The notes: a model not told the origin generated them from the sequence alone. A stretch of DNA of 64,000 bases from Algicola sagamiensis DSM 14643 (GCF_000374485.1 NZ_KB894504.1:46485-110484); one strand, 5' to 3'. Shown: positions 19,401-31,000, counted from the first letter of the stretch. Made by a program: numbers and translations.

Positions 19401-21314
19401 TTTTATTGGTATTACGAAGAAGCAACGCAGGATTTAGCCGTGACTGTCACCTATGATAGTAGCCTGTATACATCGACCGATGTGACCGACTTTGCCGCAT
19501 CTGGGCTGGCGATGGTGGGTGCTGTTGATCAAGCAACGTGTACAGTGAGCGCACCAGTCGATTATACCTTGACGGCATGGGGAAAAGATCCGACTTCGAA
19601 TACAGGTCAATGTACGCAGTTAAAGGGATTTCAAGGAGTCAAAACGATGAAGCTCTGGATATCCTCACATGAAGTAAACACTGCTGGAGCGCTTTCTACA
19701 GCCGAGGATGGGGATATGAAAGCGAAAGGAAACAGTGACTCCACTTTTAAGCCATTGACGAAACAAGAAAGCACTCATTTATCCAGACAAATTAACTTTG
19801 ATTCTCAAGGACAAGGGACTTTTCAGGTGACTTATGAGGACGTCGGGCGTCTTAAACTGAAAGTCAAACATGATGCACCACCTTATGATGGGTCAGTGCC
19901 TGGGGTTTCTGCATTATATGGTGAATTACAAACGGCGTTCTTATCGACTCCGAGTACACTCAATATCTCCGTCGTCGACGCGAACGCTGCCTGCCCTTCA
20001 TCCAGTCCAACAATTGATGATGCATCTTGCACTCCGTTTAAAGCAGCAGCCGTGCCGTTTAATATCGAACTAACAGCCATGTGTGGTGGAATCGGTGGGT
20101 TGACCGCAAATCATTTTGATACGGGGACGGATAACATAATTGTGAATATGGAAGCGTTCCGTGCAGAGTGTGACGGTGGTGCTGGTCAGCCAGCCTATTG
20201 CAGTGCCCAACCAGCATCAATTGATGTGAATTGGTATACCGGCAGTGATCCTGTTGATCATTCGGTCAAATATACCGAAGTGGGTGCAATGAAGATGAAA
20301 ATACCATCCTATACCTATTTTGGATCACTTTACACACCCAATTATGAAAGCGCTGTTGTCGGTCGTTTTTATCCACATCATTTTGATTTGGATTCCGCGA
20401 GTTTGAGTCTGCTAGGAGAGTGTGGCAGTAACTATCATTATATGGGACAACCGTTATCACTCACTGCGGGGTTAATTGCGAAGAACTTCGATGATGGGAC
20501 AACGGCTGGCTATAGTGGGGGCTTTGCTGCAAATTCGAGTAACTTGCTCACGGTTGGGCATGAAAGCGGTCAATCAACAGCGCTGGGTGCGCGAATGAAC
20601 GACTTTACCGTTGTGCGGAATGATTGGACAAATGGCATCGCACCTATCACACAAGATCTTGTGTTCTCTCGTTTGGCAGACAGTGTTGATAATGGTGCTG
20701 GTGTGTTAGATGGGCCTTATACCGATGTTTTGATTGGTTTTCAGTTCAATGATGGAGATACAGGCTTTAACGCGATCGATTTAGATTTCCATGCTTCTCA
20801 AGCAACCTGTAGCGGTGATTGTGATTCGGTCCAGATGAGAAATGGCGCAACAGTCTATGATATATCACCGCGATATGGCCAAGGCAGACTCTTAAATACG
20901 TTTGGTCCGGAGACAAGAGAATTGGGCATGCGCTATCAGGCTTATTACTATGATGGCAATCAATTCATCATCAATGCACAAGATAATTGCACGACATACG
21001 TCAATACAGATGCATCACTGAATTTTGATGTGAGTACGGAAGATGAACTTGTTGCTGGTGATACGAGCGTGATTTTACCGCTAACCAGTACTACGCTGAG
21101 TAGTGGCGATTCAATTGTTTCCCCACTCACATTGGATAAACCGAACAACCAACATACGGGCCAAGTGGAGCTGGAACTGACGGTTCCGGACTGGTTAAAA
21201 TATGATTGGACCAGCAGTGGTGGGGTACTCGAAAATCCAAAAGCAATCGCCACATTTGGTAAATACCGTGGGAATGATAGAATTATCTATTGGAAAGAAT
21301 CGGCGCAAGATTAA
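16494..21314 (+). CDS. mshQ: MshQ, giant multidomain MSHA-associated protein
   Basis: A 1606-residue secreted protein with a Sec signal at about residues 1-24. Two tandem related blocks of about 300 residues follow, at about 28-335 and 350-648. Matching landmarks are TFPDGTKIE and TFPDGKKIE, RHDDGC and GHDDAC, NGPWVRNC and NGGWLRRC, LDEDQ and VDEDQ. Each block begins like an H-type lectin beta-sandwich. A LamG/concanavalin-like domain spans about 655-870 (LALDGTDDYVVV). The rest, from about 900, is the cysteine-containing C-terminal region shared by MshQ proteins. A poly-Asp run lies at 150-155. By position at the end of the minor-pilin set it is a candidate tip adhesin; that role is inference. 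Confidence 0.85.
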   Translation: MRIYDCLRIVVLLVFCCFSTMNWAATGYFEVGSTTITNTVNNGHWQTVNLTQSYTQPVVIAGPLTHNNDQSLSVRIKDVTATSFKVGMQNPCESVGSSQSAINCNNISWQSETVQYWVVEQGTWTFPDGTKIEANLHTTSTVRSGKFRNDDDDDDEANIVGDVDAGDLLTFDHTYSSNPAVFHTINTYNDSTWVTTSVWGTSVGTVPTTTQFTLALEGGEAYDSHNRETIGWVAIEPGTGTNNGNAYLAGGTFSTYGSADRHDDGCFDISTLWTDQNINILVKHNTTSGYNGPWVRNCGTTSSAYRVHLDEDQVHDTERDGYIEAISWFMFKENTWGILTRDDETVAHVANWKLAAGQVTLPANPNAFTTVTFEQPFSVTPVVVVLPTEDDSDPQALRIKNVTTTSFDIVQVEPPDESANLVETTIDYVAAEPGAHTFPDGKKIEVGTIQTNEIQAHWWIRFWTGWSAWEYGSFTTAFTSTPSFVATIQTMVNEPNHSPGSQSIPWLTTAVSNVTSNGFRVALERSEVNNGRVPQNETIGYIAVEAGVQSSFRDIYGQLIYWESIRTPETIDGHDDACNTYSFVTDFTSAPLAVATKNTRNSRNGGWLRRCALTKDVIGLLVDEDQDIDSERSHPYERGSIFAFSQAFFADFSQVALYKFDTCDIPQGGTISDLSGYGLNGTAQNGATFSRYGYNCSSLALDGTDDYVVVSDNSLLDNTTQVTFMAWFSADTLTATSPSNARGILAKRVDPNSQSAYTMFFWNDHPTKLSIDIQGNNDRFQSTKSDFTTGQWYHAAVVFDGTQSASNRVKLYIDGALDSTHYETSSALLNNASDLFIGNLKTSSVDKVFDGKIDEVRVLTRALSAGEIAAIYNKEVSKKDIDCGCVCVFAGFSISQPDVALACPETRAQVDVTAVCSDGTTKADFTGTVTLGPATSGSVNSDFYLQATGGSALTNNQYTYLDSDNGTKSFYWYYEEATQDLAVTVTYDSSLYTSTDVTDFAASGLAMVGAVDQATCTVSAPVDYTLTAWGKDPTSNTGQCTQLKGFQGVKTMKLWISSHEVNTAGALSTAEDGDMKAKGNSDSTFKPLTKQESTHLSRQINFDSQGQGTFQVTYEDVGRLKLKVKHDAPPYDGSVPGVSALYGELQTAFLSTPSTLNISVVDANAACPSSSPTIDDASCTPFKAAAVPFNIELTAMCGGIGGLTANHFDTGTDNIIVNMEAFRAECDGGAGQPAYCSAQPASIDVNWYTGSDPVDHSVKYTEVGAMKMKIPSYTYFGSLYTPNYESAVVGRFYPHHFDLDSASLSLLGECGSNYHYMGQPLSLTAGLIAKNFDDGTTAGYSGGFAANSSNLLTVGHESGQSTALGARMNDFTVVRNDWTNGIAPITQDLVFSRLADSVDNGAGVLDGPYTDVLIGFQFNDGDTGFNAIDLDFHASQATCSGDCDSVQMRNGATVYDISPRYGQGRLLNTFGPETRELGMRYQAYYYDGNQFIINAQDNCTTYVNTDASLNFDVSTEDELVAGDTSVILPLTSTTLSSGDSIVSPLTLDKPNNQHTGQVELELTVPDWLKYDWTSSGGVLENPKAIATFGKYRGNDRIIYWKESAQD

Positions 21315-21520
21315 TCTATTGCGTGACTTTTTCTGAGAAATCAGTCCTATTTTGGGAATAAAAAGATGCTTCGGGGTTGCGCTTTTCATGTTTAGTCAAT
21401 AGCATAGGAACAGCGTTTCGGTTTTCGAAGCAAAGCAATTCGAATCGATAGTGGTGCTTTTTGATTCGAGTCAGCAAGCATTTGATTCAACAACACTGAC
21501 AAGTTTTGGAACGGATAGAT

Positions 21521-23404
21521 ATGCGATTAGCACCCTTAGCCCTTGCATGTTCACTGAGTTTAAGCTCGACCATCGTCCTCGCAAAAGAGACGCTGGATGT
21601 CACAGCCATTCAAACCGAAATTGCGGCAAAACAAAAAGAATTCGACTCATTTAATCAACGTTTGCAATCCCACATTAATGCGCTCAAACAGCTTGAACAG
21701 GAGTTGACACGCCTTCGCAAAAATTCTTCGACTTTGGAAGCTGCAAGAAAACGTGCTTTAGAAGAAATGAATGTGCAGTATCAAAAGATGATCGATGATC
21801 CGAACATCGATATCACAATGACACGCGAAAATTATCAGAAGTCGGTTGGTGCACATAAAAAAAACAAAGAAGATATTACTTCACAATTAATGCGCATTCA
21901 GGATAAACAGGAAGAAGTCGAAATCGTTCGAGTTTCAAAACATGCTTTGCTCAATACGCTTGAAGGTTTGAAAGAGCGTTATCATAAAGCACGGGTTGAC
22001 CGCCTCTATCGTGAGTTTAATCAAGAGGGACGATTAGATATCCAGCACACCATTACTTGTGGTGATGATGATACGCTCTCTCGCTGTAAATCCCGGGGCA
22101 AACTTCTTGCAAAGCAAAAAGCATCAAAACAATTTCTTGATCAACTCTATACCAGCCTGACAGAATCGACAGTCGCAAAACGCGAACGTGGCAAGTCGGA
22201 TGCGAAGGTGAAAATCCTGGGAACAACAATTCTCGATAGTGGCTTTTCTGGTCAAGGAAATTACCATGTCAATGTTTCTCTAGCGATGAAAGGCAGCTTG
22301 AATCGTGAACAAGCCTGTAACTTGTTGAATTTGGATGCGCGTTATTGTATCGCATTTAATAATAAGACGATTTCAAAACCAATTGTTTCAACGTTAAGAC
22401 GGGATGAACTCAGAGATGTCGATGATTCGATCATGTACGAGCTTACCGTTCGATCCAATGTTTATGACGATGAAGTGTTTATTGATGGCGTTAGCTATGG
22501 GACAACTCGATTAACGGTGATGTTGCCAGCAGGTGAGCATGATATCGAAGTTGTAAAGCTTGGATATGAGCCGTTTAAAGAGACGCTGTTCCTGCGTGAA
22601 AATCAAACATTGAAGGCGAAGCTCGATAAAGCAGAGCAAATTTTCAAAATCGGTGAGCAAATCCAAGATATCCTGCTTGATGATAAACCTGGTCCAGCGA
22701 TGGTGGTGATCCCGGCGGGCTCTTTCCAAATGGGAGACATTTCTGGTAATGGGTTGGATAACGAGCGCCCTGTCACGAATAAATCCATTCCCACATCCTT
22801 CAGTATTGGTCAAAAAGAAGTCACAGTGGCAGATTTTAGCCAGTTTATTGAAGCAAGTAATTACACAACAGAAGCTGAAAAAGGAGAAGGGTGTGCAGCT
22901 TATCAAGGTGCAAAACCAGTCTATGAGTCTGCGCTGAACTGGCGGACACCAGGATTTGAACAATCTGAAGAGCACCCTGTTGTATGTGTGAGTATCAATG
23001 ATGCGCAAGCTTATGTGGATTGGTTGTCAGAAGTGACAGGAAAGCGTTATCGACTCCCAATGGAAAATGAGTGGGAGTATGCAGCACGTTCTGGTTCTGA
23101 AGAAGATTACTGGTGGGGAGAAGCCATCGGAACCAATCGTGCAAACTGTGGGTGGTGTGGTTCAAAATGGTCCAATGCGGGCTCTGCCCCGGTTTCTTCC
23201 TTTAAACGGAATGGTTTTGGCCTTTATGATACGGTCGGGAATGTTTGGGAATGGAGTATCGGTGCCGGAATGAAAAATAACAGTGTGGTCCGTGGGGGCG
23301 CGTGGAACTTTGCACCAAGCTTGGCACGCGTTTCAACACGAATGGAACTTTCTCCAGATTTCCGCTCTAACTATATTGGATTTCGCGTAGTGCGCGAACG
23401 ATAG
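21521..23404 (+). CDS. Secreted protein: coiled coil, PEGA and SUMF1-like domains
   Basis: The start ATG 21521 gives 627 residues with a Sec signal (MRLAPLALACSLSLSSTIVLA); an upstream TTG at 21506 would only extend it. A coiled coil covers about residues 27-150. A PEGA domain lies near 305-370 (VFIDGVSYGTTRL, LGYEPFKETL), and a SUMF1/FGE-type domain runs from about 390 to the end (MVVIPAGSFQMGD, NEWEYAARSG, RGGAWNF, IGFRVVRER). The cysteine pair used by true formylglycine-generating enzymes is absent from the C-terminal motif, so that catalysis is unlikely. It lies between mshQ and mreB, with its own gap of about 200 bp upstream and a hairpin downstream. Function unknown; a periplasmic or surface role is inferred. 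Confidence 0.75.
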   Translation: MRLAPLALACSLSLSSTIVLAKETLDVTAIQTEIAAKQKEFDSFNQRLQSHINALKQLEQELTRLRKNSSTLEAARKRALEEMNVQYQKMIDDPNIDITMTRENYQKSVGAHKKNKEDITSQLMRIQDKQEEVEIVRVSKHALLNTLEGLKERYHKARVDRLYREFNQEGRLDIQHTITCGDDDTLSRCKSRGKLLAKQKASKQFLDQLYTSLTESTVAKRERGKSDAKVKILGTTILDSGFSGQGNYHVNVSLAMKGSLNREQACNLLNLDARYCIAFNNKTISKPIVSTLRRDELRDVDDSIMYELTVRSNVYDDEVFIDGVSYGTTRLTVMLPAGEHDIEVVKLGYEPFKETLFLRENQTLKAKLDKAEQIFKIGEQIQDILLDDKPGPAMVVIPAGSFQMGDISGNGLDNERPVTNKSIPTSFSIGQKEVTVADFSQFIEASNYTTEAEKGEGCAAYQGAKPVYESALNWRTPGFEQSEEHPVVCVSINDAQAYVDWLSEVTGKRYRLPMENEWEYAARSGSEEDYWWGEAIGTNRANCGWCGSKWSNAGSAPVSSFKRNGFGLYDTVGNVWEWSIGAGMKNNSVVRGGAWNFAPSLARVSTRMELSPDFRSNYIGFRVVRER

Positions 23405-23411
23405 ATTTTTA

Positions 23412-23453
23412 TTTGGTCAAATCCCAGTTCCTTATGCTGTGAATTTGACCAAA
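23412..23453 (+). terminator. Hairpin after the SUMF1-like gene
   Basis: A perfect 11-bp inverted repeat, TTTGGTCAAAT at 23412-23422 and ATTTGACCAAA at 23443-23453, with a 20-base loop. AATTAATCTTTTATTC follows. It begins eight bases after the stop codon. It is AT-rich with an interrupted T tract, so termination may be partial; it separates the gene from mreB. Confidence 0.5.
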
Positions 23454-23497
23454 ATTAATCTTTTATTCAAGTTTTTGGTTATTTTTTATCGTGCTAG

Positions 23498-24631
<1,134 letters not shown>

Positions 24632-24639
24632 ACAGTTAC

Positions 24640-25506
24640 ATGAATCCTATATTCGTTCGACGACCATCACTCAAGGTTCGTTTTTCTATCGCCATTGGGC
24701 TGAGTCTCAGCCTGATGGCGTTTGATCATTTTACAGATACATCGGCTATTGTTCGTACTTATCTGACTTCAATTATTTCTCCCGTACTTTATCTGGCGGA
24801 TGCCCCGCAGGAAGCGATCGAATCTGTTGCATTACGCATCAAAACCAAAGAATCTTTGATGGAGGAAAATGCACTGTTGCGACAATTTCAGTTGGAACAG
24901 AATGAAAAACTTCAGCAATTTGCCCTTTTACAGCAAGAAAACAAGAAACTTCGTGCACTACTCAACTCAAGTCCAAGACATCAAAGTAAAAGCATGGTTG
25001 CTGAAGTGATGGCTGTCAGTAAAGACCGCTTTTCTCATCAAGTAGTTGTGAATCGTGGCACTTTAGATAAAGTCTATGAAGGACAACCTGTTATCGACGA
25101 TCTTGGTGTTGTTGGGCAGTTGCTCACTCCAGGAACGACAACAACCCATGTTTTGCTCATTACCGATTCAACTCAGGCGATTCCTATTCGAATTGAACGA
25201 ACAGGTGTGCGTGCCATTGCAGAAGGAACGGGAAATATCGATCGGATCAAGTTGAATCATATCCCACACAGTACAGATATTCGCGTCGGTGATCGTTTGA
25301 TCACATCTGGTCTTGCACAGCGTTTTCCTGAAGGTTACCCCGTTGGTGTGGTGACAAAAATTATCCGCGATGAAGGCAGGCAGTTTTCGACAGTCTTCGC
25401 AAGGCCTGTTGCTCAGTTAGATCGGTTAAAGTACCTCTTGCTCCTATGGGGCGCTGTCGATGATATTGGGGAAGCCGTTCAGATTGAGGAGGAAGAGAAT
25501 GGGTGA
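24640..25506 (+). CDS. mreC: Cell-shape protein MreC
   Basis: A 288-residue protein with one N-terminal transmembrane helix (about residues 15-33), a coiled coil around 65-110 and the MreC beta-barrel domain (VAEVMAVSKDRFSHQVVVNRG; ITSGLAQRFPEGYPVG). It links MreB and the elongasome synthases in the periplasm. Its last seven bases overlap the mreD start. The short acidic C-terminus (EEEENG) is also what provides the mreD ribosome binding site. Confidence 0.94.
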   Translation: MNPIFVRRPSLKVRFSIAIGLSLSLMAFDHFTDTSAIVRTYLTSIISPVLYLADAPQEAIESVALRIKTKESLMEENALLRQFQLEQNEKLQQFALLQQENKKLRALLNSSPRHQSKSMVAEVMAVSKDRFSHQVVVNRGTLDKVYEGQPVIDDLGVVGQLLTPGTTTTHVLLITDSTQAIPIRIERTGVRAIAEGTGNIDRIKLNHIPHSTDIRVGDRLITSGLAQRFPEGYPVGVVTKIIRDEGRQFSTVFARPVAQLDRLKYLLLLWGAVDDIGEAVQIEEEENG

Positions 25507-25990
25507 TAATACAGGTTTACGCAGTAACTGGTATATCTTTCTGACAATTCTCAGTGCATTGGTACTGTCGATGATGCCCGTGCCGATTCAATTGGAACTC
25601 TTTCGACCAGATTGGCCATTGCTTGTAGTTCTTTACTGGTGTTTAGCACTGCCAAATCGTGTAAATATTGGTGTGGCATGGCTGACCGGATTTGCGATGG
25701 ATATTATGATGGGGAGTGTATTTGGGGTCTATGCAATTTCGTTTACGATAACCAGTGTTTTTTGTCTTTCAAATTACCAAACCATTCGTAATTTCTCGGT
25801 ATGGCAGCAAAGTTTGCTGATTGCTGTATTATTGTGTTTATATCATTTACTTGTATTCTGGTTTTCGCGATTTTTTGCAACGATTCACTTTATTCCGAAT
25901 TACCTTTGGCCAGCGATGACAGGTGCACTGTGTTGGCCTTGGGTGTTCTGGCTTCTTCGAAAACTCAGAAGACAATTTTCGATTCAGTAG
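25499..25990 (+). CDS. mreD: Rod-shape protein MreD
   Basis: A 163-residue integral membrane protein with about five transmembrane helices (VLSMMPVPIQLELFRPDWPL and GFAMDIMMGSVFGVYAI are typical). Start ATG 25499 overlaps the mreC stop and has GAGGAGGAAGAG immediately upstream; the open frame from 25460 would read through mreC and is not needed. It stabilises MreC in the elongasome. Confidence 0.92.
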   Translation: MGDNTGLRSNWYIFLTILSALVLSMMPVPIQLELFRPDWPLLVVLYWCLALPNRVNIGVAWLTGFAMDIMMGSVFGVYAISFTITSVFCLSNYQTIRNFSVWQQSLLIAVLLCLYHLLVFWFSRFFATIHFIPNYLWPAMTGALCWPWVFWLLRKLRRQFSIQ

Positions 25991-25998
25991 GACTATTT

Positions 25999-26562
25999 AT
26001 GATTTATTTAGCGTCGTCTTCTCCTCGACGCAGGGAGCTTTTGGCATTACTTGATGTGCCGTTTGAAGTGATCTCGGCAGATATTGACGAATCTATCCTG
26101 AGTAAAGAAACACCGGAAGAACATGTCACGCGTTTAGCTTGTGAAAAATCTCAAGCAGTACTGGCTCAATTACCTGAAAATACTATTGTCATTGGTGCGG
26201 ATACGATTGTTGTTGTTGATGGTGAGGTTTTGGGCAAACCTAAAAATCAGGCGCATGCAATTGAAATGCTGACGAAGCTATCCGGACGTCAGCATCAGAC
26301 AATGACAGCAGTCGCAGTGTCAAAAAATGACATCACACGGCGACGATGTGTGATCACGGATGTATCTTTTCGCCAGATACAAGAAGATGAAATGATCCGA
26401 TATTGGGAAAGCGGTGAACCACAAGATAAAGCCGGAGCCTATGGTATTCAGGGCCGCGCCAGCCGTTTTATTTCAAGAATTGAAGGTAGTTATCATGCGG
26501 TGATGGGGCTACCAATGATGGAAACGGAACAACTTCTCAAAGACATTCAACAGGAGGCATGA
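25999..26562 (+). CDS. maf: Maf-family nucleotide pyrophosphatase (YhdE-type)
   Basis: A 187-residue protein matching the YhdE subgroup, which hydrolyses dTTP, UTP and modified pyrimidine triphosphates. Motifs: LASSSPRRRELL at the N-terminus, GADTIVVVDGEVLGKP, and DKAGAYGIQG near residue 147. ATG 25999 is the family start; the frame extends upstream in mreD sequence to 25801 but this is out of the family's range. The stop overlaps the rng start region. Proposed roles are nucleotide-pool sanitation or division control. Confidence 0.92.
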   Translation: MIYLASSSPRRRELLALLDVPFEVISADIDESILSKETPEEHVTRLACEKSQAVLAQLPENTIVIGADTIVVVDGEVLGKPKNQAHAIEMLTKLSGRQHQTMTAVAVSKNDITRRRCVITDVSFRQIQEDEMIRYWESGEPQDKAGAYGIQGRASRFISRIEGSYHAVMGLPMMETEQLLKDIQQEA

Positions 26563-28034
26563 TGAGTGTTGAATTGCTGATCAATGTCACCCCCAGTGAA
26601 ACCCGAGTTGCTTTGGTTGAAAATGGGGTATTACAGGAAGTTCATTTGGAGCGTGAGCGGAATCGCGGCATTGTCGGCAATATATATCTCGGCAAGGTCA
26701 GCAGGGTCTTACCGGGCATGCAGGCCGCATTTGTGAACATTGGAATGGAAAAGGCGGCTTTTCTCCATGCCTCAGATATCATTTTTCACGAAGAATATGG
26801 TGAAGAGATTGCAGAGCAACGAAGCCTGCAAACTCGTGATATTCGTGATTTAGTTCGTGAAGGACAATATATTCTCGTCCAAGTTGTAAAGGATCCACTT
26901 GGCACAAAAGGTGCGCGTCTGACAACTGATATTACACTGCCTTCGCGCTACCTTGTCTTTATGCCGGACTCCAGTCATGTCGGTGTATCTCAGCGAATTG
27001 AAGATGAAGCGGAACGTGAGCGTCTCAAAGGCATTGTTGAGCAGTATTGCTCGGATCAAGGTGGTTTTATCATTCGCACCGCAGCAGAAGGAGTCGGTGA
27101 GGACGAACTCAAGCAAGATACGATTTTCCTCAGTAAACTGTGGGCAAAGCTTGTCAAAAAGAAAAAGAAAACGCGAAAAGAAGGGATCATCTACCAAGAT
27201 CTCAATCTTGCTTACCGAATTTTGCGTGATTTTGTCGGGGCTGAGCTAGAACAAATTCGCATTGACTCAAAACTTACTTATCAGCAACTCCATGCATTTA
27301 CAGAAGAATTTGTACCTGAGCTGACGGAGCGCATGTCTTATTACCCGGGCGAGCGTCCTATTTTCGATTTATTTAATGTAGAAACGGAAATTCAAAAAGC
27401 GCTGGAGCGGAAGGTCGAATTAAAATCAGGCGGCTATCTGATCATCGATCAAACGGAAGCGATGACGACGATTGATGTGAATACTGGCGCGTTTGTTGGG
27501 CATCGTGCGCTCGAAGAAACTATCTTTAATACGAATATTGAGGCGACTCAGGCAATCGCCAGGCAGCTTCGATTGCGGAACCTTGGTGGGATCATCATTA
27601 TCGACTTTATTGATATGCAAAGTGAAGACCACCGTCGCCGAGTTTTAAATGGATTAGAGTTGGCGCTTCATCGGGATCGGGCCAAAACAAATATCAATGG
27701 ATTTTCAGCGCTTGGCCTTGTAGAAATGACACGAAAGCGGACAAGGGAAAGCTTGGAGCATATTCTTTGTGATGAATGTGTTGTTTGTAAAGGGCGAGGG
27801 AGTTTAAAAACAGTCGAAACAGTTTGCTTCGAGATCTTGAGAGAAATTGTCCGAGTGAATCGCGCTTATGATGCAGATAAGTTTGTTGTGTATTCTGCAC
27901 CTTCAGTTTCTGAAGCACTCTTAAATGACGAGTTTCACAGCCTCGGAGAGTTGGAACTGTTTATCGGAAAACAAATCAAAGTACAATCAGAGTCTTTATA
28001 TACTCAAGAGCAGTTTGATGTGGTGATGATGTAG
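26562..28034 (+). CDS. rng: Ribonuclease G
   Basis: A 490-residue RNase E/G family endonuclease that matures 16S rRNA 5' ends and decays some mRNAs. An S1 domain lies at about residues 38-120 (RGIVGNIYLGKVSRVLPGMQ). Catalytic Asp residues are in TTIDVNTGAFVG and IIIDFIDMQ, and the zinc-link cysteines in CVVC follow. Two ATGs are adjacent (26559, 26562); AGGAGG spacing favours the second. It overlaps the maf stop and ends one base into the yhdP GTG start. Confidence 0.95.
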   Translation: MSVELLINVTPSETRVALVENGVLQEVHLERERNRGIVGNIYLGKVSRVLPGMQAAFVNIGMEKAAFLHASDIIFHEEYGEEIAEQRSLQTRDIRDLVREGQYILVQVVKDPLGTKGARLTTDITLPSRYLVFMPDSSHVGVSQRIEDEAERERLKGIVEQYCSDQGGFIIRTAAEGVGEDELKQDTIFLSKLWAKLVKKKKKTRKEGIIYQDLNLAYRILRDFVGAELEQIRIDSKLTYQQLHAFTEEFVPELTERMSYYPGERPIFDLFNVETEIQKALERKVELKSGGYLIIDQTEAMTTIDVNTGAFVGHRALEETIFNTNIEATQAIARQLRLRNLGGIIIIDFIDMQSEDHRRRVLNGLELALHRDRAKTNINGFSALGLVEMTRKRTRESLEHILCDECVVCKGRGSLKTVETVCFEILREIVRVNRAYDADKFVVYSAPSVSEALLNDEFHSLGELELFIGKQIKVQSESLYTQEQFDVVMM

Positions 28035-31000
28035 TGCAAAATCCAATCAGTATGTATCAAACGTTTTCAAAGCGCTTCATGTATTTTTTAGCCGTTGTGG
28101 TTGTGTTTATTGCTTTTTGTGTTGCGTTGTTGAAAATTGCACTCCCTCGTGTCGATTATTATCGAGAGTCGATCGAGTCCATGTTGAGCGCCCGTGTTGA
28201 TGCGAATGTAAAAATCGGAAAAATTGATGCGCGCTGGATGGGATATGGGCCTTCAATTTCTTTGGAAGATGTCCTTGTTCATCCAAAACAAGGGGATGCT
28301 TTTCAACTTCGTTTTCAAAAAGCAAAAGCTGAGATTAACTTTTGGCAATCCCTTTTTCATGCACAACTCATTTCCGAAAATGTATCATTGACCGGGATCA
28401 ACCTTGAACTGGATACGGTTTCACAGAAACAAGATGAAGACGAGCCTCACGAGTCCAATGATTTGTTCCAGCAACTTGAGAACTTGTTCCTCCAGCAGTT
28501 TGATCGATTTTCGATTTATGACAGTGTATTGCAGTTCCGTCATGGTAAACAAAAAGCGAAGCGTTTTCTGATTGATGAATTGCTTTGGTACAACAAAGAA
28601 GGTCATCACCAAGGTGTTGGCAAGCTCAATGTTGAAGGAAATGAAGAGAATCAACTCGATTTTATTCTCGACTTGCATGGTAAAAATAAACGTAAGCTGA
28701 GTGGGAAATTATATGTGAATGCCGACCAGCTTCGTATGGGCAGTGTGATCCAGCGTTTTTTTCCTCAATTGGCACACATTCAGGCGCTTTCTCTCTCTCT
28801 TTCGGCCTGGATGAATATTGAGGATGGTAAAGCAACATCCTTGTTGATTGATCTAGGAAATAGTCACCTGCGTTGGCTGGATGGAGAAGCATCTCATCAA
28901 CTCACAACACAAACCGGTCAGATTTATCTCGCTGCCAATGAAGACGTCACCCAATGGCAATTACAAAGCTCTGAGCTTTTATTTCAAACGGATCAAAAGA
29001 ACTGGCCAGCCATCCGAGTTGGTGGCAGCTTGAGTCATGATTCCAAGTCCGTTTGCGTACAGGGCCTTAGCTTTGTTGGTTTGGATCCGCTGGTGACTTT
29101 ATTCCCGTTGACAGAAGAAACGAAAGCGCAAATCACCCAAATGGCATTATCTGGATCAATTTCTGATCTTTCACTGTTTCATAGTAAAGACTTCTTTGGT
29201 GGGCGTATACAGCTTAAGTATATGAGCTGGGCAACCGCTCATGAAATCCCTGGCGTTCAAAACCTCAATACAACGGTATGGTTTGATCAGTCTCAAGCTG
29301 CAGTGTCTGCTTTATTAAAGAATTCTCAGATTAATTATCCCTATGTCTTTACACGGGCGATCCCTGTTGACCTATTGCAATTGAATGCGAATATAGCCTG
29401 GGAGCAATCAGGTTGGCAATTGAAAGCCAGGCATATTCAGCTAACAAATAAGGAGCTGAAACTCTCTGGCCAGCTTGCCCTTGATTCGCAAAATTATATG
29501 AGTGCAAAGATGAGTCTCAAGGGCCTCGATGCATTACATGCGCGTCATTATTACTCAGAGTCATTCATGAGCCCTGCCTTGGTTGATTATTTGAACAATT
29601 CGATTCAAAAAGGTCAATTACAGCAGGTCAAAATGATTTGGGAAGGAAAATTTGCGGATTATCCTTTCGAAAAAAATCAGGGTGTATTTGATGTGGTGGG
29701 TGATCTTTCGGACATTGATATTCGTTTTGAGCCATCTTGGCCAACTATCACTGAAGCTGTCGGGAAACTACGTGTCCATAACTCCCGTTTAGATATTGGG
29801 GTAAAGAAAGCAACGTTAAATGGGTTTGTCGTCAGTAATGCTGCGAACTTATGGATTGAAGATCTGACAGAATCAGATTGGTTGAAGATCCGGATCAAGC
29901 ATGATTTAGATCCACAATGGGCCATCAGTTATCTCAATGATACGCCGCTTGCGGATAGTGTTGGCGCAGCTCTGAACTTTATTCAACCTGTTGGTCGGGT
30001 CGATGCAGCGATTGATCTCGATGTGTCACTCATGGAAGGAAATGATGATGTGATTGCAAGTGGTGCAGTTCAATTCTCAGATTTGAATATTGGATTACCC
30101 GATCTACAGCTCCCTTTGACACAGGTAAAAGGTGGCGTTTCTTTCCATAATGCCAAGATTGAAGCGACCGATGTCGAAGCGATGCTTCAAGGGCTACCGC
30201 TCAAGTTTTCTATAAAGGGTGACCAACCGAAAGATGAGTATCGGGTTGATATCACCGCATCAGGTGCCTGGACTTGGGAGCAGGTCGATCACGCGATTGA
30301 TCACCCGGCATTACAGTGGGTTTCTGGGGAACAGTCTTGGACATTGACTTTGGATACAACGCTTCCTGAAGAAGGATATCGGTATAACGCGACATTTGAA
30401 ATGAATCTCGAAGACTCTGTTGTACAGCTTCCTGACCCATATTTTAAACTGGGAAATCAACCTTCGAGTTTATTGGTGACGATCCGTGGTGATGAAGTCT
30501 CGCAGCTGATCAGCGCGAACTGGGACGATCAACTTTATTTTAAAGGGATCTTGCCGAATGAAACGATGACAATCAAGCAGGCTCACTTGATCATGGGACC
30601 GGATGATTTGGGATTGCTTGGGGAAGAGTTTGTTGTCACAGTTGCACAACCTCAAATACTGCTAGAACCTTGGATCGACTTTATTCAATCCTTTGTAAAA
30701 GCATTACCTGAAAACGATGAACAAGGGATTATATCTGCCCCCGATCGGGTGGTTGGTCAGCAAAAAGCGCTGATTTATCAGGACATCACGTTTTTAAATA
30801 CTAACTTTGAGTTGGAATTTTTTCCAAATGATTGGCGTCTTGCATTTACTTCCGATGAGGCCAAGTTTCACGCAAATATTATTCCAACTGGCGATGCTCG
30901 GAATATTGATATTGATGCGGAATTCGTTCATTTAAAATTACAGGAAAAAGTACACCCAAATCGCCAAGTAGATTACATCTATGATGCGGATTGGTATCAA

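Noticed and set aside
22511..23008. Minus-strand open frame of 165 codons within the SUMF1-like gene
   Set aside because: Antisense shadow of a well-supported coding region; composition and motifs do not resemble a protein family.
22688..23404. A working formylglycine-generating enzyme
   Set aside because: The C-terminal motif lacks the active-site cysteine pair and no sulfatase gene is nearby.
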